A DNA stretch of 64,000 nucleotides from Sporichthya polymorpha DSM 43042 (GTDB lineage: Bacteria > Actinomycetota > Actinomycetes > Sporichthyales > Sporichthyaceae), in assembly GCF_000384115.1 (NCBI RefSeq), contig NZ_KB913029.1, forward strand, positions 4,811,057 through 4,875,056, in the 5' to 3' direction. The position numbers were made by a program, and so were the translations under genes. A model generated the notes under the pieces. That model had not been told where the DNA came from. It saw only the letters and a program-made list of their open reading frames with translations, and did no database searches. Positions 34,685 through 45,386 of this stretch are shown piece after piece. Position 1 is the first letter of the stretch, and every line of letters starts with the position of its first letter.

Positions 34685-35314
34685 TCAGCCCTCGGGGGTC
34701 ACGATGGGCTGGGACGCGAAGTCCTCGATGATCACCTCGGCGACCTCTTTCATGGTCATCCGACGGTCCATCGACGCCTTCTGGATCCAGCGGAACGCCT
34801 CGGGCTCGCTCAGCCCGTACTTGGTCTGCAGGGCGCCCTTCGCGCGGTCCACGAGCTTGCGGATCTCCAGCCGCTCGGTGAGGCCGGAGACCTCCTGCTC
34901 GAGCGCGACGATCTCGGCGTGCCGGGAGACCGCCATCTCGATGGCCGGCAGCAGGTCGTTCTTCGTGAACGGCTTGACGACGTAGGCCATCACACCGGCG
35001 TCGCGGGCCCGGGCGACGAGCTCCTTCTGCGAGAAGGCGGTCAGCATGACCACGGCGGCACCGCGGGCGGCCACGATCTGCTCGGCCGCGGTGATGCCGT
35101 CGATCACGGGCATCTTGACATCGAGGATGACCAGGCCGGGCGCGTGCTTCGCGACGAGGTCGACGGCCTCCTGGCCGTTCGTGGCCTCGGCGACGACGTC
35201 GAAGCCCTCCTCCTGGAGCATCTCCGCCAGGTCCATGCGGATCAGGGCCTCGTCCTCGGCGATGACCACGCGACGGCTGTTGTCCACGGGGGGCGCGGCG
35301 CTGGGATCGGTCAC
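34685..35314 (-). CDS. pdtaR: ANTAR-domain response regulator, PdtaR-like
   Basis: A 209-residue response regulator. The receiver domain (about 15-130) has the acidic pocket AEDEALIRMDLA, phosphorylation site Asp65 in LVILDVKMP, Thr in MLTAFS and Lys in YVVKPFTK. The C-terminal ANTAR domain (about 140-200; LTERLEIRKLVDRAKGALQ, EAFRWIQKASMDRRM) binds paired hexaloop RNA hairpins and prevents termination. It matches PdtaR, the partner of histidine kinase PdtaS, in length and order; no kinase gene is adjacent. The GTG start has TAGGCT 6 bases upstream and no Shine-Dalgarno. Confidence 0.9.
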   Translation of the reverse strand: MTDPSAAPPVDNSRRVVIAEDEALIRMDLAEMLQEEGFDVVAEATNGQEAVDLVAKHAPGLVILDVKMPVIDGITAAEQIVAARGAAVVMLTAFSQKELVARARDAGVMAYVVKPFTKNDLLPAIEMAVSRHAEIVALEQEVSGLTERLEIRKLVDRAKGALQTKYGLSEPEAFRWIQKASMDRRMTMKEVAEVIIEDFASQPIVTPEG

Positions 35315-35708
35315 AGGGCGAGCCTAGTGCCCGCCGCCCACCCCACCGCCGAGTGCGCCGGACCTGTCCCGAATCGCCCCGAATGGACGCATCCGATTGC
35401 GACGGACCCTATCCCGAGAAAACCTCGGACCGTTCCGCCACACCGGTACGCACACGTCGTCACTGATAGCCCTGCGTCACGGGAGTCGTCCTGATGAGCA
35501 CACCTCGCCCCGCGGCCGGCGCCGCCACCCGGGAGTTCGTCGCCGCACTGCGGCCGGGGTCCGCCGATGCGGCGGCCCCGGCCCGGTTTCGCTCGCGACA
35601 CCCGAGGGGTGAGGCCGCGTGCTCGGTGACCGTGGAGGGGACGGCCGCTCGATGCGCAGGACCCGCCGTCCGGCGGTGCGGCCGCCCTCTAGGCTTGGCT
35701 CCGCACCG
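35315..35708. other. Intergenic region between the ANTAR regulator and tRNA-Leu
   Basis: This 394-bp stretch holds divergent promoters: the TAGGCT box of the regulator at its left end and TAGGCT at 35690-35695, 13 bases before the tRNA. A 109-codon frame from 35494 runs through the tRNA and is not convincing. I see no other gene, repeat or riboswitch. Confidence 0.5.
35321..35326 (-). promoter_or_regulatory. -10 box of the ANTAR regulator, leaderless type
   Basis: TAGGCT on the minus strand is followed by CGCCCT and the GTG start at 35314. The same hexamer appears 13 bases before the tRNA-Leu gene (35690-35695, plus strand). Confidence 0.48.
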
Positions 35709-35793
35709 GCCGGGGTGGCGGAATGGCAGACGCGGATGGCTCAAACCCATCTGTCCCCACAAGGACGTGCGGGTTCGAATCCCGCTCCCGGCA
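35709..35793 (+). tRNA. tRNA-Leu (anticodon CAA)
   Basis: An 85-base class II tRNA. The acceptor stem pairs GCCGGGG with TCCCGGC (last pair G-T), discriminator A. The anticodon stem GATGG/CCATC encloses the loop CTCAAAC, giving anticodon CAA, which reads the rare codon UUG. A long variable arm (TGTCCCCACAAGGACG) and T-arm GCGGG-TTCGAAT-CCCGC complete it. CCA is not encoded. The pyk stop codon, on the other strand, begins 1 base after its end. Confidence 0.96.
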
Positions 35794-35794
35794 C

Positions 35795-37237
35795 TCAGTC
35801 GTCGCCGTACGCCGGCACGATGAGGTTCACGGCGTCGCCCATGCGGTGGACCCGCATGGCGTTGGTGGAGCCCGGGATCCCGGGCGGGGAGCCGGCGATG
35901 ATGACGATGCGATCGCCGATCTCGACGCGGCCCAGCTGCAGGAGCGTGGCGTCGACCTGCTTGACCATCTCGTCCGTGTGGCGGACCTCGGGGACGAGGA
36001 ACGTCTCCACACCCCACGTCAGGGCCAGCTGGTTGCGCACCTCCGGCACGGGGGTGAACGCGAGCACGGGGATCGGTGAGCGGTACCGGGCCAGGCGGCG
36101 CGCGCTCTGACCGGACTGGGTGAACGCGACGAGGTACTTGGCCTCGGCGGCCTCGCCCACCTCGGTCGCGGCGCGTGCGATCGCTCCCCCGAGGGTGATC
36201 GGCGGGCCCAGCGGCGGGCCGAGGGCGAGGGTGTCCTCCTCGACGGCCTCGATGATCCGCGCCATCGTGCGGACCGCCGTCAGCGCGTGCTTCCCGACGC
36301 TCGTCTCGCCGGAGAGCATCAGCGCGTCGGCGCCGTCGAGCACGGCGTTCGCGACGTCGGACGTCTCGGCGCGGGTGGGCCGGGGATCCTCGATCATCGA
36401 GTCGAGCATCTGCGTCGCGACGATGACCGGCTTGGCCTTGATGCGGGTGGACAGGATCGCGTGCTTCTGCACGAGCGGGACGTCCTCGAGCGGCAGCTCC
36501 ACGCCGAGGTCACCGCGGGCGACCATGACGCCGTCGAAGGCCGCGATGATCTCCTCGAGGTTCTCGACGGCCTGCGGCTTCTCGAGCTTCGCGATGACCG
36601 GCAGCCGGACGCCGACCTCGTCCATGATCGCGTGCACCTGCTCGACGTCCTTCGCGTCGCGCACGAAGGACAGCGCGATGAGGTCCGCGCGCAGCTGCAG
36701 GGCCCAGCGCAGGTCGGCGACATCCTTCTCCGACAGCGCCGGCACACCGACGGCGACGCCCGGCAGGTTCAGGCCCTTGGAGTTGCTGACGGTGCCTCCG
36801 TCGACCACGACGGTGTGCACGTCGGTGCCGGTCGTCGACAGCACCTGCAGGCTGATGCGCCCGTCGTCGACGAGGATCGAATCACCGGGCTCGCAGTCGC
36901 GCGGCAGCCCCGGGTAGGTCGTCGAGACGACGTTCGCGTCGCCGGGGACGTCGCGGGTGGTGATCGTGAACGGGGCGCCCGCGACCAACTCCACCGGCCC
37001 GTCGGCGAAGCGACCGAGGCGGATCTTCGGCCCCTGCAGGTCGACGAGGATGCCGACCGCGCGACCCGCGGCGTCCGAGGCCGCGCGCACGCGGTGGTAC
37101 CGCGCCTCGTGCTCCTCATAGGAACCGTGACTGAGGTTCAGCCGGGCGATGTCCATCCCGGCGTCGACGAGGGCCCGGATCTGCTCCGCGGACTCGGTGG
37201 CCGGCCCCAGGGTGCAGATGATCTTCGCGCGGCGCAT
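35795..37237 (-). CDS. pyk: Pyruvate kinase
   Basis: A 480-residue pyruvate kinase, converting phosphoenolpyruvate and ADP to pyruvate and ATP. Motifs: RAKIICTLGPATES at the N-terminus, ARLNLSHGSYEEH, the active-site signature PVIAKLEKPQAVEN with catalytic Lys, MVARGDLGVELP, TQMLDSMIEDPRPTRAETSDVANAV, split across about 285-310, and the C-terminal effector domain. The ATG at 37237 gives the family N-terminus. TAGGGT lies 7 bases before it and there is no Shine-Dalgarno, fitting a leaderless mRNA. It lies 73 bp downstream of nothing but the gltD tail, on the same strand as gltD. Confidence 0.97.
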   Translation of the reverse strand: MRRAKIICTLGPATESAEQIRALVDAGMDIARLNLSHGSYEEHEARYHRVRAASDAAGRAVGILVDLQGPKIRLGRFADGPVELVAGAPFTITTRDVPGDANVVSTTYPGLPRDCEPGDSILVDDGRISLQVLSTTGTDVHTVVVDGGTVSNSKGLNLPGVAVGVPALSEKDVADLRWALQLRADLIALSFVRDAKDVEQVHAIMDEVGVRLPVIAKLEKPQAVENLEEIIAAFDGVMVARGDLGVELPLEDVPLVQKHAILSTRIKAKPVIVATQMLDSMIEDPRPTRAETSDVANAVLDGADALMLSGETSVGKHALTAVRTMARIIEAVEEDTLALGPPLGPPITLGGAIARAATEVGEAAEAKYLVAFTQSGQSARRLARYRSPIPVLAFTPVPEVRNQLALTWGVETFLVPEVRHTDEMVKQVDATLLQLGRVEIGDRIVIIAGSPPGIPGSTNAMRVHRMGDAVNLIVPAYGDD

Positions 37238-37244
37238 GAATCCG

Positions 37245-37250
37245 ACCCTA
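37245..37250 (-). promoter_or_regulatory. -10 box of pyk, leaderless type
   Basis: TAGGGT on the minus strand is followed by CGGATTC and the ATG start of pyk, without a ribosome binding site. Confidence 0.45.
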
Positions 37251-37310
37251 GAGCCCGCGCGTCCGGCCGACGGTGCTCGATACGCCACCGGCGGCCGGAC
37301 GCAACGGAGA

Positions 37311-38780
37311 TCACACGACGAGCGGGCGCGCCGAGGGCGGGATCGGGGCCGGCAGATTGGTGCTGCCGGTGAGGAAACGGTCGACGGCGGCCGCGCAGGC
37401 GCGGCCCTCCGCGATCGCCCAGACGATGAGCGACTGGCCGCGGCCGGCGTCGCCCGCGACGAACACGCCCTCGACGGAGGACATGTAGTCCTCGTCGCGA
37501 CGGACGTTGCCGCGCTCGTCGTACTCGACTCCGAGACCGGTGAGCAGCTCGCTCTTCTCGGGGCCGACGAAGCCCATCGCGAGGAACACGATGTCGGCCG
37601 GGATCTCGCGCTCGGTGCCGGGCACCTCTTCGAGCTTGCCGTCGACGAACTGGACCTCGGAGAGCACGAGCGCCTGAACGTTGCCGTTGCCGTCGTCGAC
37701 GAAGCGCTTGGTCGAGACCGAGTACACGCGCTCGCCACCCTCCTCGTGGGCGGAGGCGGTGCGCAGGATCATCGGGTACGTCGGCCAGGGCTGGTTCGCG
37801 GGCCGGTCCTCCGGCGGCGTGGGCAGGATCTCCAGCTGCGTGACCGAGAGCGCCTTCTGCCGGTGCGCGGTGCCGAGGCAGTCCGCGCCGGTGTCACCGC
37901 CACCGATGATGACGACGTGCTTGCCCTCGGCGGTGATCGGGAACTCGGTGATGTCCCCCTCGGCGAAGCGGTTCCCCCAGGGCAGGTACTCCATCGCCTG
38001 GTGGATGCCGTTCAGCTCGCGCCCGGGCACCGGAAGGTCGCGCCAGGCCGTCGCGCCGACGGCGATCACGACCGCGTCGTACTTCGCCTGCAGCTGCTCC
38101 GCCGTGATGTCCACGCCGACGTTCACGCCGGGCCGGAACTTGGTGCCCTCCTGCTTCATCTGGCGCAGGCGGCGGTCCAGGTACCGCTTCTCCATCTTGA
38201 ACTCGGGGATGCCGTAGCGCAGCAGGCCGCCGATGCGGTCGGCGCGCTCGTACACCGCCACGGTGTGGCCGACGCGGGTGAGCTGCTGCGCAGCGGCGAG
38301 GCCGGCCGGGCCGGAGCCGATGACCGCGACGGTCTTGGCCGACAGGCGGTCCGGCGGCTGCGGCGTGACGAGGCCGTCCGACCAGGCGCGGTCGATGATC
38401 GAGACCTCGACGTTCTTGATCGTCACCGGCTCGGAGTTGATGCCGAGCACGCAGGCCGGCTCGCACGGAGCCGGGCAGAGGCGACCGGTGAACTCCGGGA
38501 AGTTGTTGGTCGCGTGCAGCCGCTCGATGGCCTCGCGCCAGTCACCGCGCCACACCAGGTCGTTCCACTCCGGGATCAGGTTGCCCAGCGGGCAGCCGGA
38601 GTGGCAGAACGGGATGCCGCAGTCCATGCAGCGCCCGGCCTGCTTGGTGATGATCGGCAGCAGCGCGCGGCCCAGCCCCTCCTCGGGGTAGACCTCGTGC
38701 CAGTCGTTCAGCCGCTCGTCGACCGGACGCCGCTTCGCGACCTCCCGGCCCGTGGTGAGAAAGCCGCGGGGGTCAGCCAT
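37311..38780 (-). CDS. gltD: Glutamate synthase (NADPH) small subunit
   Basis: A 489-residue subunit that passes electrons from NADPH through FAD to GltB. The N-terminal cysteines that hold iron-sulfur clusters are present ([26 protein letters not shown]), as are the FAD fold [13 protein letters not shown], the NADPH fold [13 protein letters not shown] and the closing [17 protein letters not shown]. The start overlaps the gltB stop by 8 bp with GGAGG 6 bases upstream, so the two subunits are co-translated. Confidence 0.97.
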   Translation of the reverse strand: MADPRGFLTTGREVAKRRPVDERLNDWHEVYPEEGLGRALLPIITKQAGRCMDCGIPFCHSGCPLGNLIPEWNDLVWRGDWREAIERLHATNNFPEFTGRLCPAPCEPACVLGINSEPVTIKNVEVSIIDRAWSDGLVTPQPPDRLSAKTVAVIGSGPAGLAAAQQLTRVGHTVAVYERADRIGGLLRYGIPEFKMEKRYLDRRLRQMKQEGTKFRPGVNVGVDITAEQLQAKYDAVVIAVGATAWRDLPVPGRELNGIHQAMEYLPWGNRFAEGDITEFPITAEGKHVVIIGGGDTGADCLGTAHRQKALSVTQLEILPTPPEDRPANQPWPTYPMILRTASAHEEGGERVYSVSTKRFVDDGNGNVQALVLSEVQFVDGKLEEVPGTEREIPADIVFLAMGFVGPEKSELLTGLGVEYDERGNVRRDEDYMSSVEGVFVAGDAGRGQSLIVWAIAEGRACAAAVDRFLTGSTNLPAPIPPSARPLVV

Positions 38781-41700
38781 GGGACGCCTCCATCACACGC
38801 TTGACGACGTCGTCGCCGGTCAGTCCTTCGGCCTCGGCCGCCGCCGCGGCGGCGAGAACCCGCTTGTAGTCCCGCGGCATGACCTTGCTGAACCGCGCGA
38901 ACACGGCGTCCCCGTCGGCGAGCAGGGCCTGGGCGACGGCGGAACCCGTCTCCTCGGCGTGCCGGGCGATCGTCGTTCGCAGGAACTCGCGGTCGGCGTC
39001 GTCGAGCGGGTCGAGGTCGACCATCTCGCCGTTCACGTCGCTCGGGTCGAGGTCGAGGATGTACGCGATGCCGCCGGACATGCCGGCGCCGACGTTGCGA
39101 CCGGTCGCACCGAGGATCACGACGCGACCACCGGTCATGTACTCGCAGGCGTGGTCACCCACGCCCTCGACGACCGCGGTCACGCCGGAGTTGCGGACGC
39201 AGAACCGCTCGCCGACCACGCCGCGCAGGTAGATCTCCCCGGCCGTCGCGCCGTAGGCGATGACGTTGCCGGCGATCACGTTCTCCTCGGCCACGAACGG
39301 CGCGTTCCGGTCCGGGCGGACGACCAGGCGGCCGCCGGACAGGCCCTTGCCGAGGTAGTCGTTCGCGTCGCCCTCGAGCCGCAGCGTGATGCCGGCGGGC
39401 ACGAACGCGCCGAACGACTGACCGGCCGAACCGGTGAAGGTGATGTCGATCGTCCCGTCGGGCAGACCGGCACCGCCGTGACGCTTGGTCACTTCGTGGC
39501 CGAGCATCGTGCCGACGGTGCGGTTGACGTTGCGGATCGGGACCTGCGCGCGGACCGGCACCGAGCTCTCGATCGCGTCCCGGCAGATCTGGATCAGCTG
39601 GTTGTCCAGTGCCTTGTCCAGGCCGTGGTCCTGCGCGGTGACGCAGTACCGGGGGGTGCCCTCGGGCAGGTCCGGCACGTGCAGGATCGGGCTCAGGTCG
39701 AGACCGCTGGCCTTCCAGTGGTCTACCGCGGCCGAGGTGTCGAGGAACTCGGCGTGGCCGATCGCCTCGTCGAGGCTGCGGAAGCCAAGGGCGGCGAGGT
39801 ACTCGCGCACCTCCTGCGCCACGAACTCGAAGTAGTTCACGACGAAGTCGGCCTTGCCCGAGTAGCGCTCACGCAGGACGGGGTTCTGGGTCGCGATGCC
39901 GACCGGGCAGGTGTCCAGGTGACAGACGCGCATCATGATGCAGCCCGAGACCACGAGCGGCGCGGTCGCGAAGCCGTACTCCTCCGCACCGAGCAGCGCG
40001 GCGACGACGACGTCCCGGCCGGTCTTGAGCTGACCGTCGGTCTGGACCACGATCCGGTCGCGCAGGCCGTTGAGCAGCAGCGTCTGCTGGGTCTCGGCGA
40101 GGCCGAGCTCCCACGGACCGCCGGCGTGCTTGAGCGACGTCAGCGGCGAGGCGCCGGTGCCGCCGTCGTGACCGGAGATCAGGACGACGTCGGCGTGGGC
40201 CTTGGACACACCCGCCGCGACCGTGCCGACCCCGATCTCGGCGACGAGCTTCACGTGGATGCGCGCGGCCGGGTTCGAGTTCTTCAGGTCGTGGATGAGC
40301 TGGGCGAGGTCCTCGATCGAGTAGATGTCGTGGTGCGGGGGCGGCGAGATCAGGCCGACGCCGGGCGTCGAGTGCCGCGTCTTCGCGATCCACGGGTAGA
40401 CCTTCGGACCGGGCAGCTGGCCACCCTCGCCGGGCTTAGCGCCCTGCGCCATCTTGATCTGGATGTCGTCCGAGTTCGTCAGGTACTCGGCCGTGACGCC
40501 GAAGCGACCGGACGCGACCTGCTTGACCGCGGAGCGGCGCTCGGGATCGTGGAGGCGCTCGACGTCCTCGCCACCCTCACCGGTGTTGGAGCGACCGCCG
40601 AGGCGGTTCATCGCGATCGCGAGGGTCTCGTGCGCCTCCTGCGAGATCGAGCCGTAGCTCATCGCGCCGGTGTTGAAGCGCTTCACGATCTCGCTGACCG
40701 GCTCGACCTCGTCGATCGGCACCGGCGGGCGGACGCCCTCCTTGAGCGCGAACAGACCGCGCAGCGTCATGAGCCGCTTCGACTGCTCGTCGACGCGGTT
40801 CGAGTACTGCTTGAAGATGTCGTACCGCCGCGCGCGCGTGGAGTGCTGCAGGCGGAAGACCGTCTCCGGGTCGAACAGGTGCGGCTCGCCCTCGCGGCGC
40901 CACTGGTACTCGCCGCCGATCTCGAGCGTGCGGTGCGTCGGCGCGATCCCGTTCGGCGGGTACGCGACGCGGTGCCGACGCCGGACCTCCTCGGCGAGGA
41001 CGTCGAGACCGACGCCGCCGAGCTGGCTGGTGCAGCCGGTGAAGTACTTGTCGATCAGCTCCTGCGAGAGGCCGATCGCCTCGAAGATCTGCGCGCCGTG
41101 GTACGAGCCCACGGTCGAGACGCCCATCTTCGACATGACCTTGAGGACGCCCTTGCCGAGCGCCTTGACGAGGTTGCGGACCGCCTTCTCGGGCTCGATC
41201 TGCAGCAGCACCTCGGCGTTGGCGAGGTCCTCGACCGTCTCCATCGCCAGGTACGGGTTGACCGCGGAGGCGCCGAAGCCGATCAGGAGCGCGACATGGT
41301 GGACCTCGCGCACGTCGCCGGTCTCGACGACGAGGCCGACGCGGGTGCGGGTCTTCTCGCGGATCAGGTGGTGGTGCACGGCGCCGGTGAGGAGCAGCGA
41401 CGGGATCGGGGCGTGCTCGGCGTCCGAGTGCCGGTCCGAGAGCACGAGAATCCGGGCGCCGTCCGCGATCGCGGCCGAGACCTCGGCGCAGATCGCGTCG
41501 AGGCGCGCCTCGAGCGCGGCGCCGCCGCCGTCGACCTCGTAGAGGCCGGAGATGTTCACCGACTTCAGGCCGGGCTTGTCGCCGTCGGCGTTGATGTGGA
41601 CGAGCTTGGCCAGCTCGTCGTTGTCGATGACCGGGAACGGGAGCACCACCTGGCGGCAGTGGCTCGGCGTCGAGGACAGCAGGTTGACCTCGGGACCGAT

Positions 41701-43347
41701 CGACGTCGAGAGCGAGGTGACGAGCTCCTCGCGGATCGCGTCCAGCGGCGGGTTGGTGACCTGCGCGAACAGCTGGGTGAAGTAGTCGAACAGCAGCCGC
41801 GGCCGGGAGGACAGCACCGCGATCGGGGTGTCCGTACCCATGGAGCCGATCGGCTCCATCCCGGCGCGCGCCATCGGCACGAGCAGGACGCGCAGCTCCT
41901 CCTCGGTGTAGCCGAACGTCTGCTGACGCCGCGTCACCGAGGAGTGGGTGTGCACGATGTGCTCGCGCTCGGGGAGCTGGTCGAGCCGGATCAGGCCGGC
42001 GTGCAGCCACTCGTCGTACGGGTGTTCCGACGCGAGGCCGGCCTTGATCTCGGAGTCCTCGACGATGCGGTGCTCCTCGGTGTCGACGAGGAACATGCGG
42101 CCCGGCTGCAGGCGGCCCTTGCGGACCACCTTGTCCGGGTCGATGTCGAGGACGCCGACCTCGGAGGCGAGGACGACGAGACCGTCGTCGGTGACCCAGA
42201 AGCGCGAGGGGCGCAGACCGTTGCGGTCGAGCACCGCGCCGACGAGCTTGCCGTCGGTGAAGGTGACGCAGGCCGGGCCGTCCCAGGGCTCCATGACCGT
42301 GGAGTGGAACTCGTAGAACGCGCGTCGCGCGGACTCCATGCCCGCGTTGTTCTCCCAGGCCTCCGGGATCATCATCAGCACCGCGTGCGGCAGCGACCGG
42401 CCACCGAGGTGCAGCAGCTCGAGCACCTCGTCGAAACTCGCGGAGTCGCTCGCGCCGGCGGTGCAGATCGGGAAGATCCGCTCCAGGTCGCCGGGGATCA
42501 GGTCGGTGACGAGCTGCGACTCGCGCGCCCGCATCCAGTTCCGGTTCCCCTGGACGGTGTTGATCTCGCCGTTGTGCGCGATGTAGCGGTACGGGTGCGA
42601 GAGCTCCCAGGACGGGAACGTGTTCGTCGAGAACCGGGAGTGCACGAGCGCGATCGCCGTGGTGAAGCGCCGGTCGGACAGGTCCGGGAAGAAGGGCTCG
42701 AGCTGGCCGGTGGTCAGCATGCCCTTGTAGACGGTCGTGCGGGAGCTCAGGCTCGGGAAGTAGACCCCCGCCTCGCGCTCGGCGCGCTTGCGCAGCACGA
42801 ACGCCTGCCGCTCCAGGGCGAGGCCGTCGTCGCCGCCGAGCCACGCGGACGCGGCCCAGTCCTGCGCCGAGGCCACGAACAGCTGGCGGAAGACCGGCAC
42901 GGTGGCGCGGGAGCCGGCGCCGAGCAGGGCCGGGGTGACGGGCACGTCGCGCCACCCGAGGACGACCAGGCCCTCCTCCGGGGCCATCGCCTCGATGGCG
43001 GTCTCGGCCTGCGCCCGCGCGACCTTGTCGTGGGGCAGGAACGCCATGCCGACCGCGTACGTGCCGGGCTCGGGCAGCTCGAAGTCGACGACCTCCCGGA
43101 AGAAGGCGTCGGGGATCTGCGTGAGGATGCCGGCGCCGTCACCCGAGTCGGGGTCGGACCCCGCCGCACCCCGGTGCTCCAGGTTGCGGAGGGCGACCAG
43201 CGCCTTGGCGACGATGTCGTAGGAGGGGACCCCGGTCATGGTGGCGACGAACGCGACGCCGCAGGCGTCGTGCTCGTGGCGGCCGGTGTAGAGGCCTTGG
43301 GGAACCGGTCCGGAGCGGAACGGGCTCCCGGGTGCGGCCGCAGGCAT
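38773..43347 (-). CDS. gltB: Glutamate synthase (NADPH) large subunit
   Basis: A 1524-residue GltB, full length. It makes two glutamates from glutamine and 2-oxoglutarate in ammonium assimilation. The N-terminal amidotransferase nucleophile is Cys29 in [10 protein letters not shown], so a 28-residue propeptide is removed to expose it. Then follow the central domain, the FMN/synthase domain ([52 protein letters not shown], the 3Fe-4S cysteines in [13 protein letters not shown]) and the C-terminal beta-helix with repeating G-x-x-G-x-x-x-G. The ATG at 43347 has AGGAGT 5 bases upstream. Direct repeats lie about 70-110 bp upstream and may control it. Confidence 0.97.
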   Translation of the reverse strand: MPAAAPGSPFRSGPVPQGLYTGRHEHDACGVAFVATMTGVPSYDIVAKALVALRNLEHRGAAGSDPDSGDGAGILTQIPDAFFREVVDFELPEPGTYAVGMAFLPHDKVARAQAETAIEAMAPEEGLVVLGWRDVPVTPALLGAGSRATVPVFRQLFVASAQDWAASAWLGGDDGLALERQAFVLRKRAEREAGVYFPSLSSRTTVYKGMLTTGQLEPFFPDLSDRRFTTAIALVHSRFSTNTFPSWELSHPYRYIAHNGEINTVQGNRNWMRARESQLVTDLIPGDLERIFPICTAGASDSASFDEVLELLHLGGRSLPHAVLMMIPEAWENNAGMESARRAFYEFHSTVMEPWDGPACVTFTDGKLVGAVLDRNGLRPSRFWVTDDGLVVLASEVGVLDIDPDKVVRKGRLQPGRMFLVDTEEHRIVEDSEIKAGLASEHPYDEWLHAGLIRLDQLPEREHIVHTHSSVTRRQQTFGYTEEELRVLLVPMARAGMEPIGSMGTDTPIAVLSSRPRLLFDYFTQLFAQVTNPPLDAIREELVTSLSTSIGPEVNLLSSTPSHCRQVVLPFPVIDNDELAKLVHINADGDKPGLKSVNISGLYEVDGGGAALEARLDAICAEVSAAIADGARILVLSDRHSDAEHAPIPSLLLTGAVHHHLIREKTRTRVGLVVETGDVREVHHVALLIGFGASAVNPYLAMETVEDLANAEVLLQIEPEKAVRNLVKALGKGVLKVMSKMGVSTVGSYHGAQIFEAIGLSQELIDKYFTGCTSQLGGVGLDVLAEEVRRRHRVAYPPNGIAPTHRTLEIGGEYQWRREGEPHLFDPETVFRLQHSTRARRYDIFKQYSNRVDEQSKRLMTLRGLFALKEGVRPPVPIDEVEPVSEIVKRFNTGAMSYGSISQEAHETLAIAMNRLGGRSNTGEGGEDVERLHDPERRSAVKQVASGRFGVTAEYLTNSDDIQIKMAQGAKPGEGGQLPGPKVYPWIAKTRHSTPGVGLISPPPHHDIYSIEDLAQLIHDLKNSNPAARIHVKLVAEIGVGTVAAGVSKAHADVVLISGHDGGTGASPLTSLKHAGGPWELGLAETQQTLLLNGLRDRIVVQTDGQLKTGRDVVVAALLGAEEYGFATAPLVVSGCIMMRVCHLDTCPVGIATQNPVLRERYSGKADFVVNYFEFVAQEVREYLAALGFRSLDEAIGHAEFLDTSAAVDHWKASGLDLSPILHVPDLPEGTPRYCVTAQDHGLDKALDNQLIQICRDAIESSVPVRAQVPIRNVNRTVGTMLGHEVTKRHGGAGLPDGTIDITFTGSAGQSFGAFVPAGITLRLEGDANDYLGKGLSGGRLVVRPDRNAPFVAEENVIAGNVIAYGATAGEIYLRGVVGERFCVRNSGVTAVVEGVGDHACEYMTGGRVVILGATGRNVGAGMSGGIAYILDLDPSDVNGEMVDLDPLDDADREFLRTTIARHAEETGSAVAQALLADGDAVFARFSKVMPRDYKRVLAAAAAAEAEGLTGDDVVKRVMEASHG

Positions 43348-43415
43348 GAGCCACTCCTGATATCGAGTCCGGACGAGGGGCGAGCGTCGGGCGGACGGCT
43401 CGTCGGCGCTGCTGT

Positions 43416-43470
43416 GGTCGGCGCGCTTCGGTCCGCACGCCGGGTCGGCGCGCTTTGGTCGGCGCATCTG
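43416..43470. repeat. Direct repeats upstream of gltB
   Basis: GGTCGGCGCGCTTCGGTC (43416-43433) recurs as GGTCGGCGCGCTTTGGTC (43443-43460), 27 bases apart, and a partial third copy GGTCGGCGCATCT starts at 43457. They lie 69-123 bp before the gltB start codon. They could be regulator sites or leader elements; a nitrogen-control (GlnR) box was not recognised. Confidence 0.55.
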
Positions 43471-43626
43471 TGGCGCGCACACGGCCGAGAGGAAGCCGAG
43501 GGCGCAACCACTCTGTCGGGACGGCACTGGCCCAGCGGCGATGAGAAAGCCTACCTCACCTGGTGCGAGCGCCCTATGTGCAATTGTGCACGGGGCCTGC
43601 CCCACCTGGCACCGGGCAACCACGGG

Positions 43627-44469
43627 TCAGCGCTCGGTCAACTGCTCGACGCAGACCGTCGTCGCCGCGTTGACCCGCTGCTGGACCCCGGGCGGGGGCG
43701 CCGGGGCGCCGTCGGCCCCCATCCGCCGGATCTCGTCGTCGGTCACCGTCGTCCGCAGCCTGCGGATGGCGCAGTCCACGACCTCGCGGGGGACGTCCGC
43801 CCCGCGCAGGCCCTCCTCGAAGATCCGCCGCAACTCGGAGACGCCGCCCTCCTCGGTCCGGCCCTCGCCGTCGACGCACCCGAAGTACCAGCGCCGCACG
43901 GCGTCGTCCGCCGCCCGGGAGTCGCGGAGGATCTCGTGGGCGGTGGCGCGGAACTCGGGGTCGGCGAGGGACTGGAAGGCGGCGCTGATGCAGGCCCGGA
44001 CCTCCGGGTCCCGGAAGGGGTCGTCGTCCCCCGCGACCGTGTACGCGGGCCCGAACTGGGCGCGGAAGATCGAGCGCAGGTAGTCGGTCCGCCACTCGGC
44101 GACCCGCCACTCCCCCTCGCTGCGGGCGAAGACCCAGATTCCCCGGGCTCCGTCCGCGGACCCGCCCTGCGCGGTCACCGCCGCGGTGGCGCTGTCGCCG
44201 TCCACGGTGAGGTCGGCCACCGACACCCCGGTCGCCGTGTCCGCCGGGTCGGCGGCGGCACCGACCCGGGCGCAGGTCTCGGCGTCCCCGTAGACGGTCG
44301 TGACGAACTCCGGCGTGAACCACGCCTCGCACCGGGCCGCGCCGGGGGCGGCCGTGACCACGGTGCGCGCGAGCTCGCCGATCTCCTCGGCCTCCCCGCC
44401 CGCGCCGCCGCCCCCGCACCCGGCCAGCAGGAGTGCGGTCAGGACGGCTGCTCCGAGCCGCGGGGTCAC
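43627..44469 (-). CDS. Secreted lipoprotein of unknown function
   Basis: A 280-residue protein with lipobox LLAGC (Cys18) followed by a Gly-rich spacer and a domain with four or more cysteines (RCEAWFT, ETCARVG, RACISAAF, WYFGCVDG, VVDCAIRR, TVCVEQL) that may form disulfides. It has an NTF2-like feel in the middle (GIWVFARSEGEWRVAEWRTD) but I do not recognise the family. The GTG start overlaps the lgt stop by 4 bp, so it is the last gene of the trp-lgt transcription unit, and Lgt itself would lipidate it. Confidence 0.72.
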   Translation of the reverse strand: MTPRLGAAVLTALLLAGCGGGGAGGEAEEIGELARTVVTAAPGAARCEAWFTPEFVTTVYGDAETCARVGAAADPADTATGVSVADLTVDGDSATAAVTAQGGSADGARGIWVFARSEGEWRVAEWRTDYLRSIFRAQFGPAYTVAGDDDPFRDPEVRACISAAFQSLADPEFRATAHEILRDSRAADDAVRRWYFGCVDGEGRTEEGGVSELRRIFEEGLRGADVPREVVDCAIRRLRTTVTDDEIRRMGADGAPAPPPGVQQRVNAATTVCVEQLTER

Positions 44470-45386
44470 CGCTCGTCCGCCGCCGGACTCTCCGGGGCCG
44501 GAATCTCGGCGGCGGGGGTCTCGCTCGCCGCTTCACGCCCGACCCGGTACGGGGTGGGTTCGCGGCGGTCGCCGCGGCGGCGGGAGATCACCAGGAACGC
44601 GACCGCGGCGGCGAAGAGGAGGATCGAGGTCCAGTTGTTCAGGCGCATCCCGGCGAACTCGTGCGCGGTGTCGACGCGGAGCGCCTCGATCCAGAACCGG
44701 CCCGTGCAGTAGACCGCGACGTAGAGCGCGAACACCTGGCCGCGGCCGAGGTTGAAGCGCCGGTCGGCCCAGATCAGCAGCGCCGCGACGCCGATGCACC
44801 ACAGCGACTCGTAGAGGAACGTCGGGTGGTAGGTCGCGGCGTCGGGGGTCGCGGAGGGCCGGTGCTCGGGGTCGATCTCGAGGGCCCAGGGCAGGTCGGT
44901 GGGCTTGCCGTAGAGCTCCTGGTTGAACCAGTTGCCCCACCGGCCGGCGGCCTGCGCGAGGGCGATGCCGGGGACGACGGCGTCGGCGATCGGCGGCCAG
45001 GCCAGACCGGCCTGCCGGGCGCCGATCCAGGCGCCGACGCCGCCGAGGGCGATCGCGCCCCAGATGCCGAGGCCGCCCTCCCAGATCTTGACGGCGTCGA
45101 GGGGCTTCCCGCCGTCGCCGAAGTAGTCGTCGGGCGTCGTGATCACGTGGTAGATCCGGCCGCCGACGATGCCGAACGGCACGGCCCACATGGCGACGTC
45201 CGCGATCTGGCCGGGCTTCCCGCCGCGCGCCACGAAGCGCTTGTCGCCGACGACGATCGCGATCAGGATCCCGACGACGATGCAGAGCGCGTAGCCGCGG
45301 ATCGGGAACCCACCGACGTGCCACACGCCCTCGGACGGACTGGGGATCGAGGCGAGGATCACCGGCTCACCGCCCGGCGCGGACAC
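44466..45386 (-). CDS. lgt: Prolipoprotein diacylglyceryl transferase
   Basis: A 306-residue seven-helix membrane enzyme that attaches diacylglycerol to the lipobox cysteine of prolipoproteins. The signature GRWGNWFNQELYG lies at residues 148-160 with the essential Arg and Asn; IRGYALCIVVGI, GGRIYHVITTPDDY and GRFWIEALRVDT are further family blocks. The C-terminal tail (after residue 270) is Glu/Pro/Ala-rich. The GTG start overlaps trpA by 20 bp. Position after trpA is usual in actinobacteria. Confidence 0.95.
   Translation of the reverse strand: MSAPGGEPVILASIPSPSEGVWHVGGFPIRGYALCIVVGILIAIVVGDKRFVARGGKPGQIADVAMWAVPFGIVGGRIYHVITTPDDYFGDGGKPLDAVKIWEGGLGIWGAIALGGVGAWIGARQAGLAWPPIADAVVPGIALAQAAGRWGNWFNQELYGKPTDLPWALEIDPEHRPSATPDAATYHPTFLYESLWCIGVAALLIWADRRFNLGRGQVFALYVAVYCTGRFWIEALRVDTAHEFAGMRLNNWTSILLFAAAVAFLVISRRRGDRREPTPYRVGREAASETPAAEIPAPESPAADER

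Noticed and set aside
35494-35823. Open frame of 109 codons before pyk
   Set aside because: It runs through the tRNA-Leu gene and into the pyk 3' end on the other strand.
38752-44712. A 1986-codon open frame on the plus strand
   Set aside because: It lies antisense to gltB and the following genes; it is a by-product of very high GC codon bias and shows no domain.
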